Source: Cloeon dipterum (taxonomy: Eukaryota > Arthropoda > Insecta > Ephemeroptera > Baetidae). Taken from it: a stretch of 64,000 nucleotides of DNA. The DNA lies in contig NC_088786.1 of NCBI RefSeq assembly GCF_949628265.1, positions 29,285,681 to 29,349,680 of the forward strand, in the 5' to 3' direction. Of the stretch, positions 49,817 to 60,165 are shown one piece after another (the first letter of the stretch is position 1; every line of letters starts with the position of its first letter). The position numbers were made by a program, and so were the translations under genes. Under the pieces are notes generated by a model, which was not told where the DNA came from, did not search any database, and saw only the letters and a program-made list of their open reading frames with translations.

Positions 49817-51397
49817 TCAAGCTGCCACAGGGAATTCATCACTTGGGGGTGGATCAATTTTTCCTTTTTTGACACGGCTGAGGAATATTGCGCCGTAACG
49901 GTTGTGTTCGTGGACATCTCCGTCCAAATTAAAGATCTCGCTGAATGATGCGTGGTGTTGGAAAAATTTTTGTGAATACCAATACATTAACAGGTACGAG
50001 CAAAGCGAAACGAAGGCCTGAAACAGTATTGCATCAGCATTAGAGAGCACTATGATGAACATTTTAATATTTGAAATGAAAATTGAAAGTTGAATATTTG
50101 AGATTCAACTTTAACGCAAAAAAGGTGCTATAGAAATTGCAATTGTAATTTTCAACTCGGTTAATATTAAGCTAACACTGAATATGAATGTGCAAGGAAA
50201 GGAAGGAAATACTAAAGTATACTTTTCAATTTGTTGCACATCCTGATAGCATTAATTAAGAAGCTCTTAATCATAGTATTCGGATTGACATACATAAATG
50301 AACGCCAGCAAAATAGTCAATGATTTGCACAAGATATCAAAGTTTTCCAGGCTTTGCTCTGCAAAGCAACCATCCGTTTCCGTGTTGTTTTTTTCTAGGG
50401 CTTGCTGACTGCAAGAAGATATACCAGAATTAGCAGCTTGGTCCCAGTCTGTTGCATTAATCACGCCACAACAATTGAACTGAAAGGGAAAAGATCCATC
50501 AAATGATTGGAAACATTTTTATAATATATTTCAATTTGATTGTTTTACATGGATTCAGAACGCTTTGAAAGAAATTGAAATGGCATTTACAATTTGTCAA
50601 TTAACTTGCTTGTTACGCCTTTCACGAACAAATGACTGTGGCAAAACCACTTAGTTGTAATTTTTCTGTACATGCGGAGCGAAACAGGTTTTTCTAACAT
50701 ATTAATTAATTTATTGTTTCTTTTTTAGTAAGGAGTCGGTGAAAAATTTAATACTCACGTTTGTCTGTACCATATCCCACAATTGCTTTGAAGTTGACTC
50801 TGTACTATATGATGGTAGGATACTTTTCATAAAATTCTTCACCACATTGAATAAGCAATGACAAACAGACTTAGCAGCGACTAGTTCAATTGAGAAGAGA
50901 AGGGAAAAGCAAAGTGCAATCTGAAAAAAGGTTAAAATTGTAAATATCAAACATAATTTTTCACAATATTTTCTCACCGCAATCATTCGTTTATGGTATT
51001 TTCTAATGTGCGTTGAAAACCAAAACCCAATTAAAGATGTTGTGCAGACAACAAGGTTTAAAATCACTGTCGTTATTGCATTCAACGTTTCCTGGAAAAG
51101 TTATGTGCAAAAGTAAACTTGAAAATATTTTCCATGGACATGTTTGTCCTTAAATGAAAGCTAACTTACCTCAACAGATTCGTCATACCCAAGGATGGAA
51201 TTGATTACGCCTACTAATCCAAAAAGTAAAACCATGAAGCTCTCTATCTGGAATTATTTGGAGGTATATTTCAGGTGCAGAATTTATGACATAGGTAATT
51301 TTCTTTTGAAAAAATGACCCATCTAATTTTCACTTACAGCAAAGAAGAGGTAAAGAGACGTGAGGCAGATTTTGATAATGTAAGCTGTTCGTGGCAT
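49817..51397 (-). CDS. tetraspanin
   Basis: Six coding exons, in gene order 51397-51338, 51247-51170, 51091-50978, 50920-50759, 50479-50294, 50017-49817; all introns are phase 0 and give 266 residues. Tetraspanins are four-pass membrane proteins that organise membrane microdomains. Four hydrophobic segments lie at about 8-37, 47-69, 84-105 and 188-213. The large extracellular loop carries the hallmark CCG (C141-C142-G143, in FNCCGVINATDW), then single cysteines in ISSCSQQ and DGCFAEQ, with glycosylation sequons NAT and NNT. A further cysteine (ENFDILCK) is at the start of the fourth segment. The cytoplasmic tail is long for the family (about 50 residues). I cannot assign a subfamily; the charged residue before the third segment is lost, and the sequence is divergent from well-known insect members, as is common in this family. 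Confidence 0.9.
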
Positions 51398-53232
51398 CGA
51401 GCTTGTCTTCTAATTTCCTTGTCAATGACCAATGACAATAGTTTTAAATATATCTAAAACGATCTTCTGGAGACAAGTTAGTAATATTAAACGATTTATT
51501 TTTACAAACCTTTTTTAACCTATACCAAAAATTACGACGAAGATTTCATTTGAAAGCAACACCCTAATCGTAATTTGATAATAAAAATCTCTAAGTTCAC
51601 TATACAAATGAAATGAAATGAATTCAGCTCTGCAACAGACCAATTAAGCAAACAATTAGTTTTTTCACGTTTACAAATCTTTCGACAATATAGATGTATT
51701 CTTACATGGAATAACCACTGCTGTACAGTAACTGTAGAACTGATCGCAAGAATTATAATGTACTTTCAAATATGTATTGTTCAAATTTTGTTTACCATCG
51801 TAGCTTGAGCGCAGCCGCAATGGAAAGACAAAAAATATTTAAAACAATTTCACAACTTTATACTTGCTTTAAATTACAGAGTGACTTGTCAGTTAATAAT
51901 TAACTTCAACCAGGTAGACAGATTTCCTTTTATTGTTTTTGTTCATCGCATTTTAAAACATAAATAAATTTACCTGGATATTCGAAGTTTGAAAAATAAA
52001 GGAGGAATTGCGGTGGCTATCACGGTTTAAAATTATAATTTGTTGTGGGAGCGTCAATGGTGAAAAATAAAATTAAAACATTTTCGGACCTGCAGCAAAG
52101 AAAACTCATTAAATTACTGATTTCAAATCATTAAGGTCGACTTGCTTTTAATCTCCTCAGGAAGACAGAACCTCAAAATGACATTCTCAGTTAATTTTCA
52201 CTTTATAGTGTAAATGTTGTATCTGTTATTGTTTCTAAATGTCTTCGACATTTACTCAATCATGGGATTTTTGTTAATGGGCTACATCTTTGTCTCGTTG
52301 TGATACAATTATGATTGTTGCTTTTTGAACTAACGAGGAATACAGTTTTCTTAAAATTCGAAAAACAATGGAACAGTGGTCATAGTCTGATAATAGCACT
52401 AACCATTATACTTTAAAAGATCTAATTGAATTTTCATTAAAAACTTGCAGACATTTCTTTTGGCAATCTTTTTAAAAATATTAAGTTACAAGAATTTATA
52501 AAGTTTTACCTCAGAATAATAAAAAAAATTGAATACCAGCCAATTCTTGTTCATTTTTATGGGTGAAATTTTTGAAGAAAATTGAAGATCTACGATTTTG
52601 ACACAAAATTTATGCTTGAACGTGATAAAAATTGTATGGTGTGTGCATGATTTGATTATTTTGGAGCCCGCTTCCCTTTCTAAGAAGAAGGCTGAAAAGA
52701 TAGGCATTTATGTATGTACAGTACCATCTCCCCTGGTATTTTCACTCTCACTCCGTTTCCTATTCGGTCCAAAATCAAAGCAAATATATGCACAGTACGG
52801 GTGGCGAGGCGAATGGAAAAATTACATTTTTGCAGCCACGCTAGCGTGAAATGAAACAAACGCTCCCTGGGAAATGCAGACGAGGCGGCGGAAGCGTACG
52901 CTCTCTTCTGTTCTGCTGATCACACACACGCTCGCACACCTCGCAGGATTCCAGACGGAAAGACAATTTCTTCCTTGCTGTTGCTACTGCGACTTGCTGT
53001 AATTGCGCCTGAAGTCACTCTTGGAATTTCACTTTGTCGGATTTGCTGCTAAATTCGTGCATTTCAGATAATTTAGAGCTTACACACAACCCCAAATTTA
53101 ATCAGTTGAAATGCGGCGCAAATTTGGTTCCACGGTTACCGCAATACATACTTAAAGAACATTGAAGTTGCTTCTATGCTTATCAAAGTTTTTCTTTGTC
53201 AGTTTACTCAAAATGTGTAACAATTTATCAAG
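51398..53232. other. tetraspanin upstream region and intergenic sequence
   Basis: Probably contains the tetraspanin promoter and leader just above 51397. No TATA box or other clear element is recognised. The rest is AT-rich, without supported genes, up to the palindrome. Confidence 0.4.
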
Positions 53233-53944
53233 AGCAGTTATCTGCGAGATTGGAGGTCGATTGGACGCGATTTTTCAGCGTTGAAATTTTTAGGTGGCAG
53301 TCATATTTGCTTAAAGTACTTGTTAATAGAAGGTGAAATTCCAAATTTGAAGCTAGGGAATGGGGGCGTTCCCTAATTTTTCGGTATCTCAAAAATACCC
53401 AAAAAACGAATTCTGTTAATGAATTCTAAACTGCAACTCTTGACTGCGTTGAGGTATCACGTTGAAATTTTCACCGCCTAACCTAGTTTTTAATCCTGAA
53501 CAACTTTTGCATTTACAAAAAATTCGCAGGTCGAAGGTCAAGGTCACCTTTCGCGACCTTTTTTTGAAAATTAAAAATTAAGTGATGATAGCCCCCTACG
53601 ATTTTTTTGGAGTTCAGGGCTGATATGTAGCCCGTGAAATTCTGCACAAGCACACCAAGTTTCATAGGTGCAATCGCGAAACTTTTGCTGCAATTCGAAT
53701 TTGAAGTTTGAAAACCTGCTCGAGGCCGCTTGACCGCGCATGCACTCAGAGCGGCGAGTTCACCTCTCGTTCTTCAAGTTGATTTTTTTCGCATTTCACT
53801 TGCTTAGAAACACCAAGAGGGCCTAGGGTAGACCAAGGAAGTTTCAAATCGACCTTCAGGGTCCGTCCCTGACGTGACCCTGAGATTAAAAATATCGAAA
53901 ATTCCCAATTTCATCGAACTTGGTGTCTTTTTATAGGTTTTCAC

Positions 53945-53952
53945 CACTGTAC
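53945..53952. repeat. left target site duplication of nested transposon
   Basis: CACTGTAC immediately before the left terminal inverted repeat. The same octamer follows the right end at 54814-54821 and occurs only once, as the reverse complement, in the uninterrupted right palindrome arm (55356-55363). Confidence 0.85.
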
Positions 53953-54027
53953 CATAGGCGATCGGTGGATTTGGATACACCTCAAGTGGCAGTGGCCAAT
54001 ATCGTGGAAAAAACCGGAAAAAATGGA

Positions 54028-54058
<31 letters not shown>

Positions 54059-54813
54059 TAAAAGTGATTTCTTTATTCAAGATCCAAAACTAGATAGTAT
54101 ATATAAAAGCGCACAAATTTTATTATTGGAGATCTACTTTTTGACTTAAATAGTAAAATATTCACTTTGTAACTCACTCACTTTTATAAAATACATAAAA
54201 TAATTGCTCAAAAAATAAAATAAAATTTCATTTTTGTCACAATTAATTAATCAATTGAAGAGCAAAAATTTAGGTGTTTGTCGAGCGCATTTTTAAACTC
54301 GACTGCCACGACAATTTCCCTAACCAAAATTTCTTCGTGTTCCATATTTTTATAATATTTAATTCAGCATTTTGACATACGGGCTTGTTTTGTTTATTCT
54401 CAATCAGCAATCAGCTTTTCCAATCAATAATTGCAGCAAAACAAGTAAAAAATTGAAGTCGCTGTCACATTCACGTGCTCTCCCACCACTTTTAAGTGAC
54501 TTTGGCTACCACTTGCTGCTTATGGGATTTTACGTGTTAAATTTGGAGGTCGCTGATTGGTCCCAATTTCCCATTTGATTTAACCCGTGGATTCGTGTGG
54601 CACTAGCCTAGCACACGGGTCGCTAGTACGCATGCGCTCGTGTGCTTGCGCTCTAGAGCGAGCAGGCGGCAAGCCTGAAGCCTGCAGACTGAAATATATA
54701 GCGACTAAAGGGAAATTTGGCCAGGAAAATGGAAATTTAGGAATGTTTCCTTCCTGCCTCCTTTGGACACCTCAAGTGACCCTTGACCCACTTACATGCA
54801 CCGATCGCCTATG
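53953..54813. mobile_element. nonautonomous DNA transposon, 861 bp, 15-bp TIRs, 8-bp TSD
   Basis: It starts CATAGGCGATCGGTG (53953-53967) and ends with the exact reverse complement CACCGATCGCCTATG (54799-54813), flanked by the 8-bp duplication CACTGTAC. Just inside each end a related motif appears in the same orientation (TTTGGATACACCTCAAGTG near 53970 and TTTGGACACCTCAAGTG near 54763), as expected of subterminal transposase-binding repeats. The interior holds an AT dinucleotide run at 54028-54055 and no transposase frame, so it depends on a partner element. An 8-bp duplication with CA termini fits the hAT or P superfamilies; I cannot decide between them from the termini alone. Confidence 0.85.
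54028..54055. repeat. (AT)n microsatellite inside the transposon
   Basis: An uninterrupted AT/TA dinucleotide run of 28 bp. AT-repeat purity suggests recent slippage. Confidence 0.9.
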
Positions 54814-54821
54814 CACTGTAC
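54814..54821. repeat. right target site duplication of nested transposon
   Basis: CACTGTAC directly after the right terminal inverted repeat, identical to 53945-53952. Confidence 0.85.
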
Positions 54822-56076
54822 AGCTCAAATATACAGCCAAAACTGCCGAATGACAATCCTGAAACCGGTTCTTGAAATAATTGGGGTACTAGCCATAAAT
54901 CCAGACGTTAAAAATGGTCAAATTTTGAAATCTTTAATTTATGATATGATTCTTATGTTTTGTACACACAAAGTTCATATTGAGTGTTAAAAATTAACGA
55001 TTGTTTTTTTAAAAAAAGCTAAAAATTTATTTAGAGCGAATAACAAATAAATTGCATGTTTATTTAAAAATTTTAATTTTTTTTAAAAGAAAGGAAACAA
55101 AGATTTTTGATTTTTAAAAGTAGCTTATTTGCCAGTGCATTTAATAACATTTTTTCATAGTATTTAGCATTAGACCTTTATTATCAACACATATTATGAT
55201 CTTCATGTGCGCAAAATGGAAGTTTATTTTCATAATTTTAATATTTCAAAATTTTGACCATTTCTCACATCACGTCTGGATGAATGGCTACCACAATTAC
55301 TTCAAGAACCGGTTTCAGGATTGTCATTCGGCAGTTTTGGCTGTATATTTGAGCTGTACAGTGGTGAAAACCTATAAAAAGACACCAAGTTCGATGAAAT
55401 TGGAAATTTTCGATATTTCGGATCTCAGGGTCACGTCAGGGACAGACCCTGAAGGTCGATTTTGACCTTCCTTGGTCTACCCGAGGCCCCATTGGTGTTT
55501 CTAAGCAAGTGAAATGCGAAAAAAATCAACTTGAAGAACGAGAGGTGAACTCGCCGCTCTGAGTGCATGCGCGGTCAAGCGGCCTCGAGCAGGTTTTCAA
55601 ACTTCAAATTCGAATTGCAGCAAAAGTTTCGCGATTGCACCTATGAAACTTGGTGTGCTTGTGCAGAATTTCACGGGCTACATATCAGCCCTGAACTCCA
55701 AAAAAATCGTAGGGGGCTATCATCACTTAATTTTTAATTTTCAAAAAAAGGTCGCGAAAGGTGACCTTGACCTTCGACCTGCGAATTTTTTGTAAATGCA
55801 AAAGTTGTTCAGGATTAAAAACTAGGTTAGGCGGTGAAAATTTCAACGTGATACCTCAACGCAGTCAAGAGTTGCAGTTTAGAATTCATTAACAGAATTC
55901 GTTTTTTGGGTATTTTTGAGATACCGAAAAATTAGGGAACGCCCCCATTCCCGAGCTTCAAATTTGGAATTTCACCTTCTATTAACAAGTACTTTAAGCA
56001 AATATGACTGCCACCTAAAAATTTCAACGCTGAAAAATCGCGTCCAATCGACCTCCAATCTCGCAAATAACTGCTC

Positions 56077-59000
56077 CAATATATCTATATATTGGTTGCA
56101 TAATGTAATGAAAAAATTAAACTATCCTGCTACAAATTTTGTAGGTTGTTAATTTCAATGTTTTGTGCTGAATAGAGTCATTTTTGTGAAATTTCCAACA
56201 TTTCAGATGTACGTTTTCGTCACACAGTTATTTTCCTGCTATTGATTCTGCTAGCCATAAAATTTCAGTGCGAATGTGCACTATATTTTGAAGTTGATTC
56301 TCCAAAGGATGGTTTCAGGTGCAAATTCTGTGCGGACGTTTTTGGAGAGCACGCACATAGGGCCATTAGGAGCGCTGAAAGTGTCGGTGGAGAAAATTAC
56401 CATTGCAAAGTTGCGGCGGCGGCGGCGGTGAGAAATGTAGAAATGTATGTAAACCAAGATATTATGTGCTTTAGGCGGAGTTCACTTTTTGTAAGAAAAG
56501 GGCCGCTGGGACTCGTAAATATTCACGGCACGTGATCTGCTCAAGCGAGGCAAAGAAATCAAACGGCGGAGATGAACACAAGTAAGAGAAATGAACTTCT
56601 ATACCTTCAGAGAAAATTTAACTTGGCTTGCATTAGCTGAATGATCAAGCCAGCAAAGTTCTGAAATGCCATCCACAAACTATTTAATAAAAACTACTTG
56701 TATCTTCAAACCAATTTAAAAGTACTAAACAATTTTCAGCTTTATTTCTTAGGTGGTCGATAGAAGGCTGTGGCCTGCGTGATCACCTTTTCCTACGCGC
56801 AGCAATTGAGTGGATAAGTGGATTTACTGCAAGAAAAGACCATATGGCTCTCTTTAGCTAGCTCACTGAATCATACAAACACATCAATGTAAAAAAACTT
56901 TGTCTTCAAATAAATCAAATGATTGCAAATTTCGTATCAGGGAGCTCTCCAATTCATAGATTTGAAAAATTTATTTCGAACAAACAACAAAAATTCCAAA
57001 ATATCTTGAATGCGATGAAGCACCAAAAAAATATTTTTTTTAAAAGTGTCTCATTAAGATAATTAAAAAGCCTGAAAAACGTTAAAAGGTATGAAATAAA
57101 CAAAGGCAGATCCATTAGCTCTTATAACCAAGCGAGTAAATTGTTGAAGGCAGCGCTAATTAGCATCAGTTCTGCAGCCAGACAACCAAACAAAAAGCAC
57201 GGTCTTGATGCGAGCCTCGCTCATTTCCAGCTGCGTGTCTGCTACAGGAACTTGCATTTGAATTTATCAATGAGCGAGCTTGCGAGCGCGCGGAGTGATT
57301 AACCGAGGCAGGGTGTGAGGGAGCAGAGACGACGAGCTGAAAAGCGGCGTTCCCTGCTGAAAAGACACATCTCTGCTGCACTTGAATGTTGGCACGCAAA
57401 CTTTCGCAATTACGCGACGCGCTAGCCTGTCCCGCGGAAAGGAAAAGCCGAGCTGGAAAATCTGGGCGAATGCAAAGGAAATGGCGAATAGCACGCATAG
57501 CGGGAGCCGGTGCGGTGTGCACCCATGTATGCTCGCTTGTAATATGCATACGTACACAGCGGCGGCTTAATGTTGTATGTAAGGCCGGGAGAGCATCAAG
57601 TGTCGTGTTCCGCAGATTCCTTCCTGTCTGCGGCCGCGAATAAAAGGCAACTGGCCCCGCGTAATGGCCCACCCCCTTTCCTTACGCATAATTTGCCGCT
57701 TTTTCACTTCCAAGTCCGCACAGCACACACGCATACCTCCAGCCCAAACAACATAAAGAACAAATTGGATTTTTTTTCTTGGGCCCCAGTAGTTGCAGAT
57801 TTCCTCTATAATTTACTACCATGACTCTATAATCGAATTCTTTCCCTTCGCTAAATCCTATTCTCTTCTTATCCTTGCTGAAAATTAAAGAATTCAGGCT
57901 AACGAGTAAAATCACGATGTCTGATTTGATTTCCTTACTGTATAATTTGAGGAAGTCGAAATTTTTCTCTTGGGACAGATTTTGTTTGTTTAGCCCTGAA
58001 AACACTTATAGAAGCCGTCATTTACTTTTCATATCTGAAAATGGAAATAACGAATTGTGCGGCCGCCACTCTGCATCAAACCAGATATAAAGAAGCAAAA
58101 AACAATACCACATCGTAATAAATTTGAAAGTAAGGGTGTGAGAAAACAAATGCTTTTCTCTCAGCAATAATGTTGTAGTAGTATGTGCGCAGCTAGCAGA
58201 AAACATAACGACACAAGGCGCGGCGGCGGCGCAAGGCAACTTTTATTGCTTTTCCTTGCATGCACGCGATCTCTTTATTTTGCAATATAATGTTATTTGT
58301 TCTCAAAGTTCTGACAGAAGAATGTGAAATTTATATACGACACACGCCGAGTGCAGCACCAAGCACGCTTTTGGATTTTAATTTATGCCGGTGTATTGGC
58401 TTGATGCAGGCGAGCGTCAAAACTTTGTCGAACACACACATTCTCCTTCAAAGTGCACTGCACTGCCTCAGGCCAAATGGGTTCGTGATTCATTTCCATC
58501 TCACAGCTGCAGCGCCAATTTCCACAATTCTTGTTATGTTTCATTATAGCTTTAATATTTCAACGATAAATCAAACAATATCCGTCGCCCATTATCAGAA
58601 AATGAGCGTTCTATTTTTCAAATCCACCAGATTGAGACTGTAACAGAAATGGCTAGCATTACTAATTTTGCGAAGGCAACAAATTCATTTAGAGTGAAAT
58701 ACAGTCATCAACAAGAGATGAGAAATTCCTCCGCAGCATTATATTGCATCTCAGCCTTCGTATTTCAAAGGGGATCTGAATAGTTTAATAACACGCACAG
58801 CTCACCAGTTTCCTGCGTGAGCTGAGAAACTTCTATCTTTCGGGTCTGTGAATTAGACAAAAGGCCACATACTTTCCATACTTGGCTCATTCTGCGGAGG
58901 TCGGGAAATATGTGAGAGGCTACTTTTCTAATAAGAGGGTTCGCCCCCTGAGGCAGTAAATTTGCGAGCGTTTGGCTGCGTGAAAAGAAAGGTCACCGCC

Positions 59001-60079
59001 GGCCGGGTCTGTAATGCTCTTTTTCATGATTTGGAAATCGGCCAAAAGTGACGTCAGCATTTTCCACTCGAACCGACCGAAAAGTGGAGCCGCGAAGGCA
59101 GGGGTGATTAGTTGCACAAAACAATTCGGACGAATTTTCACTTTTTCACCCCCGCAAACATTTTTACCGAAATTCCTTTCTGAAATAGTTTTGGTTACTG
59201 GTTGCATACTTCATTCATGAGCTAGAATGGAACATGAGCTACAATTAAAGTTTGTAACAAATTTCCATTGAATTAATTTTACATCAACATATTTAAAACA
59301 ACCTCCCTTTGGGTATTTACATTTTTTAGTGAATTATAACTCCTGTAAAAATACTATTCAGAGTTTTTGAAATTTAATCATGCATTAAATTAGTTCTTTT
59401 GCGTTGATATTACTTCCACCGTGCTCTTCAATACAAATTTCATGATGTCTGCGTGCACGTGAGCAAGCGAGCGCTTTTGTTATTATATTATGCACTTATC
59501 TGGCGAATGCAGAAACGTAATCCGCACATATCCTAGCTTTTATGGTTAGCTCCTCTGCGGTGCAATTATTTCAAGTTGGAAATTAAAAATGTCCACAAAG
59601 ACAATGCACAGAGAGAACAACAGCAAGTGCGGTCGTGCGCGCTTAATCCTTTTTTAGTAAATTAAATTAAGCATTATGTTAATTTACGAGAGCACGCCAC
59701 CAAGCTCGAGGGCGAATTTCCATGCAACGCTGCTTTTGTGTTCGGCTCGCGTGTTTTCCGAGTGGGCGTGTTTTAATTACCCCTCAGATGCTCTCGCGCT
59801 CCGTTTGCTCTCTCACTTTTTATTTGCTTGCCAGGGACAACTCCTTGATACTATTCAAGTCTTAAAACAATGTCTCATCAACAGACCATAAATCTTGATC
59901 AATCAAATTAAAAATGGTTAAATATGGGTTATTTGACCAATTTTATGTAAAAGAGTGTCTTTGGGTGAAAAAAAACAAGAATTATTATCTGTGCGGAACA
60001 ATTTCGAGCTGAAAAAAGGGGGTGTTAAAATTAATAACTTAAAACAATAAATGTGTCTGACGGGATTATCATGTGGTGA
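56077..60079. other. gene-poor region after the palindrome
   Basis: No gene supported. Frames of up to 168 codons near 57166-57672 and 127 codons at 58260-58643 overlap open frames on the opposite strand and have no family signature. GC-richer blocks at 57150-57720, 58180-58260 and 59600-59830 stand out from AT-rich filler and may be regulatory. Confidence 0.45.
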
Positions 60080-60165
60080 AACAGAGTATGGAATGATGTA
60101 TGCCCTTAGTGCTAAAAGAGTGCTCTGCGGCACAGTTTCCCTCCCTTTGCAAAGCGTACACGTGT
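60080..60165 (+). pseudogene. short non-LTR retrotransposon RT fragment (copy 1)
   Basis: Shares a block with the fragment near 63100: TGGAATGAT, then AAGAGTGCTCTGCGGCACAGTTT-like sequence and CTCCCTTTGCAAAGCGTA. Conceptual reading gives pieces such as VWND and KECSAAQFPSLCK, interrupted by stop codons and frame changes. The similarity to copy 2 supports a dispersed repeat, while the assignment to reverse transcriptase rests on copy 2. Confidence 0.4.

Larger units (their letters stand above)
53233..56076. repeat. large palindrome (foldback element) with nested transposon
   Basis: The outer arms 53233-53952 and 55356-56076 are inverted copies of each other over about 720 bp; reading across them I count only about a dozen mismatches, clustered toward the inner ends. 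The symmetry continues inward as 54822-54985 against 55195-55355: nearly perfect for the first 55 bp, then more diverged. An AT-rich centre of about 210 bp (54986-55194) separates the arms. The left arm is split by the transposon at 53953-54813; without it the palindrome is about 1.98 kb. The outer ends read GAGCAGTTAT and its complement. The flanks share only CAA next to the ends, too short to prove a target duplication. No protein is encoded that I recognise. Confidence 0.9.

Noticed and set aside
54587..54853. 88-codon frame at the right end of the nested element
   Set aside because: It runs through the terminal inverted repeat and the target duplication into the flank, so it cannot be a transposase frame.
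55196..55465. 89-codon frame inside the palindrome
   Set aside because: It crosses the junction between inner and outer arms, its counterpart in the left arm is broken by the transposon, and it has no recognisable domain.
57166..57672. 168-codon minus-strand frame
   Set aside because: Three other long frames overlap it on both strands, which is typical of GC-richer non-coding DNA. There is no domain and no splice context.
58260..58643. 127-codon plus-strand frame
   Set aside because: Hydrophobic and AT-rich, with no family signature and no promoter or poly(A) context that would distinguish it from chance.
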